Positions 63,041 through 64,000 of a stretch of DNA of 64,000 nt are shown piece after piece. Position 1 is the first letter of the stretch; every line of letters starts with the position of its first letter. The translations under genes were made by a program, and so were the position numbers. The DNA is taken from NCBI RefSeq assembly GCF_003048875.2, contig NZ_CP049264.1, positions 124,001-188,000 on the forward strand, written 5' to 3'. Source of the DNA: Campylobacter concisus (GTDB lineage Bacteria; Campylobacterota; Campylobacteria; Campylobacterales; Campylobacteraceae). Below the pieces are notes generated by a model. It searched no databases, had not been told where the DNA came from, and saw only the letters and a program-made list of their open reading frames with translations.

Positions 63041-63339
63041 TAGGCCTTACTCACTACCTCATCCTAGCAAGCCTGGTCTTTGTCATAGGGCTTGTTGGCA
63101 TAATGAGAAGAAGAAATTTGATAATGCTATTTTTCTCAAGTGAAATTTTACTAAACTCAGCAAACATCGCGCTTGCTGCTATCTCAAAATACTACTTTGA
63201 CCTAACTGGGCAGATCATCGCATTTTTTATAGTAGCCATAGCAGCTAGCGAGGTCGCCGTGGGACTTGGACTGCTTGTGCTTTGGTATAAAAAGACTGGC
63301 AGCATCAGTTTAGATTCGATGACAAATATGAAAGGCTAA
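63037..63339 (+). CDS. nuoK: NuoK, complex I membrane subunit
   Basis: 100 residues, three helices. Conserved GIMRRRNLIMLFFSSEILLNSANIALA-type segment with the two key Glu residues (in the SEILLN helix and in AIAASEVAVGLGLLV). Proton-pathway subunit. Confidence 0.96.
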   Translation: MIGLTHYLILASLVFVIGLVGIMRRRNLIMLFFSSEILLNSANIALAAISKYYFDLTGQIIAFFIVAIAASEVAVGLGLLVLWYKKTGSISLDSMTNMKG

Positions 63340-63342
63340 GAG

Positions 63343-64000
63343 ATGATTTTATTTTGTATTTCGCTATTTTTCCCGCTTCTTAGCTTCATCATAGCTGGCA
63401 TCTTTTCGCATAGCAGCAAGAATTTATTTATCGGTCTTTTTTGCTCGCTTCTCATGATCGTTAGCGCCACAGCTTCACTCATGCTAACGGCTAGTCTTAG
63501 CGTAGATGAGCCACTAAATTTAACCCTAAAAGAGTTTATAAGCTTAGGCTCGCTTGATCTTAGCTTTAGCTTCTACCTTGACGCGATTAGCCTTGTGATG
63601 CTTAGCACCGTGGGAGTGGTTGCTAGCATCGTGCATATCTACTCCATTGGCTACATGAGAGATGACGCGAGCTTTAACCGCTTTTTTAGCTACCTTGGGC
63701 TCTTTGTCTTTTGCATGAACGTCCTTGTTTCAAGTGATAACTTCATAGGGCTATTTATCGGCTGGGAGGGCGTTGGTCTTTGCTCGTGGCTACTTATTGG
63801 CTTTTGGTATAAAAGGCCTAGCGCAAACGTCGCTGCAAACGAAGCCTTTGTGATGAATAGAGTAGCTGATCTAGCCATGCTTGTTGGCATTTTTTATATA
63901 TTTTATAGCTTTGGCTCGCTTAAATTTAGCGAGGTTTTTAACGCTAGAAGCGACCTTTCTGGGCTAAATTTAGGCATCATCGCCACACTTCTTTTTATAG
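63343..64000 (+). CDS. nuoL: NuoL, complex I antiporter-like subunit (5' part, cut by window end)
   Basis: Starts at ATG 63343, 3 bp after nuoK, and stays open to the window end (219 codons). The start (MILFCISLFFPLLSFIIAG) and the segment GYMRDDASFNRFFSYLGLFV match NuoL. The key motif GWEGVGLCSWLLIGFWY is visible near residue 140, including the conserved helix-5 Glu. The rest of the gene lies outside the window. Confidence 0.95.
   Translation, partial: MILFCISLFFPLLSFIIAGIFSHSSKNLFIGLFCSLLMIVSATASLMLTASLSVDEPLNLTLKEFISLGSLDLSFSFYLDAISLVMLSTVGVVASIVHIYSIGYMRDDASFNRFFSYLGLFVFCMNVLVSSDNFIGLFIGWEGVGLCSWLLIGFWYKRPSANVAANEAFVMNRVADLAMLVGIFYIFYSFGSLKFSEVFNARSDLSGLNLGIIATLLFI

Noticed and set aside
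1-64000. tRNA, rRNA, IS elements or integrase genes
   Set aside because: I recognised no cloverleaf, rRNA segment, transposase or integrase motif; without a tRNA scan a missed tRNA cannot be fully excluded.

Overview
The window is epsilonproteobacterial and very probably from Campylobacter, in the C. concisus/C. curvus/C. showae part of the genus. The evidence is AT-rich DNA with 'AAATTTAAA' tracts, frequent TTG/GTG starts, a cmeR-cmeABC efflux operon next to ccoG, rpsU, a UPF0323 lipoprotein, a glutathionylspermidine synthase-like gene, a D-2-hydroxyacid dehydrogenase and yajQ (the order I remember around Cj0365c-Cj0374 in C. jejuni), and a complex I operon in which nuoE and nuoF are replaced by two unrelated small genes. 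The species call is inference; the genus call is strong.

Layout. (1) 1-5114: two very AT-rich genes of unknown function just ahead of the T6SS operon. (2) 5230-19256: the core type VI secretion operon in the order tssJ-K-L-A, tssB-C-E-F-G, tssM, an FHA-like gene, hcp. No clpV (tssH), PAAR, ppkA or pppA is present. (3) 19313-31488: an effector/immunity-like accessory region. It contains four tandem exported ankyrin-like paralogues, a lipoprotein, a membrane protein, a VgrG with an unusual N-terminal domain resembling a permuted papain-like (NlpC/P60-type) hydrolase, two paralogous membrane proteins, a 726-residue candidate effector (725 from the ATG chosen here), a truncated L,D-transpeptidase-like gene, and several exported or membrane proteins that look like immunity genes. 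(4) 31788-32495: aqpZ. (5) 32626-39274, minus strand: cmeR, then cmeA-cmeB-cmeC and a small membrane protein, with a palindromic operator in front of cmeA. (6) 39305-47153: ccoG (minus strand), a Tat-exported fumarate reductase-like flavoprotein, rpsU, a coiled-coil DNA-binding protein, a duplicated UPF0323 lipoprotein with a scar of the next gene between the copies, a glutathionylspermidine synthase-like gene, a D-2-hydroxyacid dehydrogenase and yajQ. (7) 47154-51478: a noncoding region with strong nested inverted repeats, a DUF2314-ankyrin protein and two paralogous membrane proteins, one carrying an internal duplication. (8) 51669-54667: a HemN-like radical SAM enzyme translationally coupled to an ABC exporter. 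(9) 54775-64000: the nuoA-L operon, with nuoL cut by the window end.

How the parts fit. The tss genes build the membrane complex (J, L, M), baseplate (K, A, E, F, G), sheath (B, C) and tube (Hcp). The VgrG tip probably carries its own enzymatic domain at the N terminus. The exported, two-cysteine ankyrin-like array encoded in the same overlapping gene chain is the natural candidate for periplasmic self-protection. That fused VgrG plus ankyrin array is the best candidate here for an undescribed system. The remaining blocks are core Campylobacter metabolism and drug efflux.
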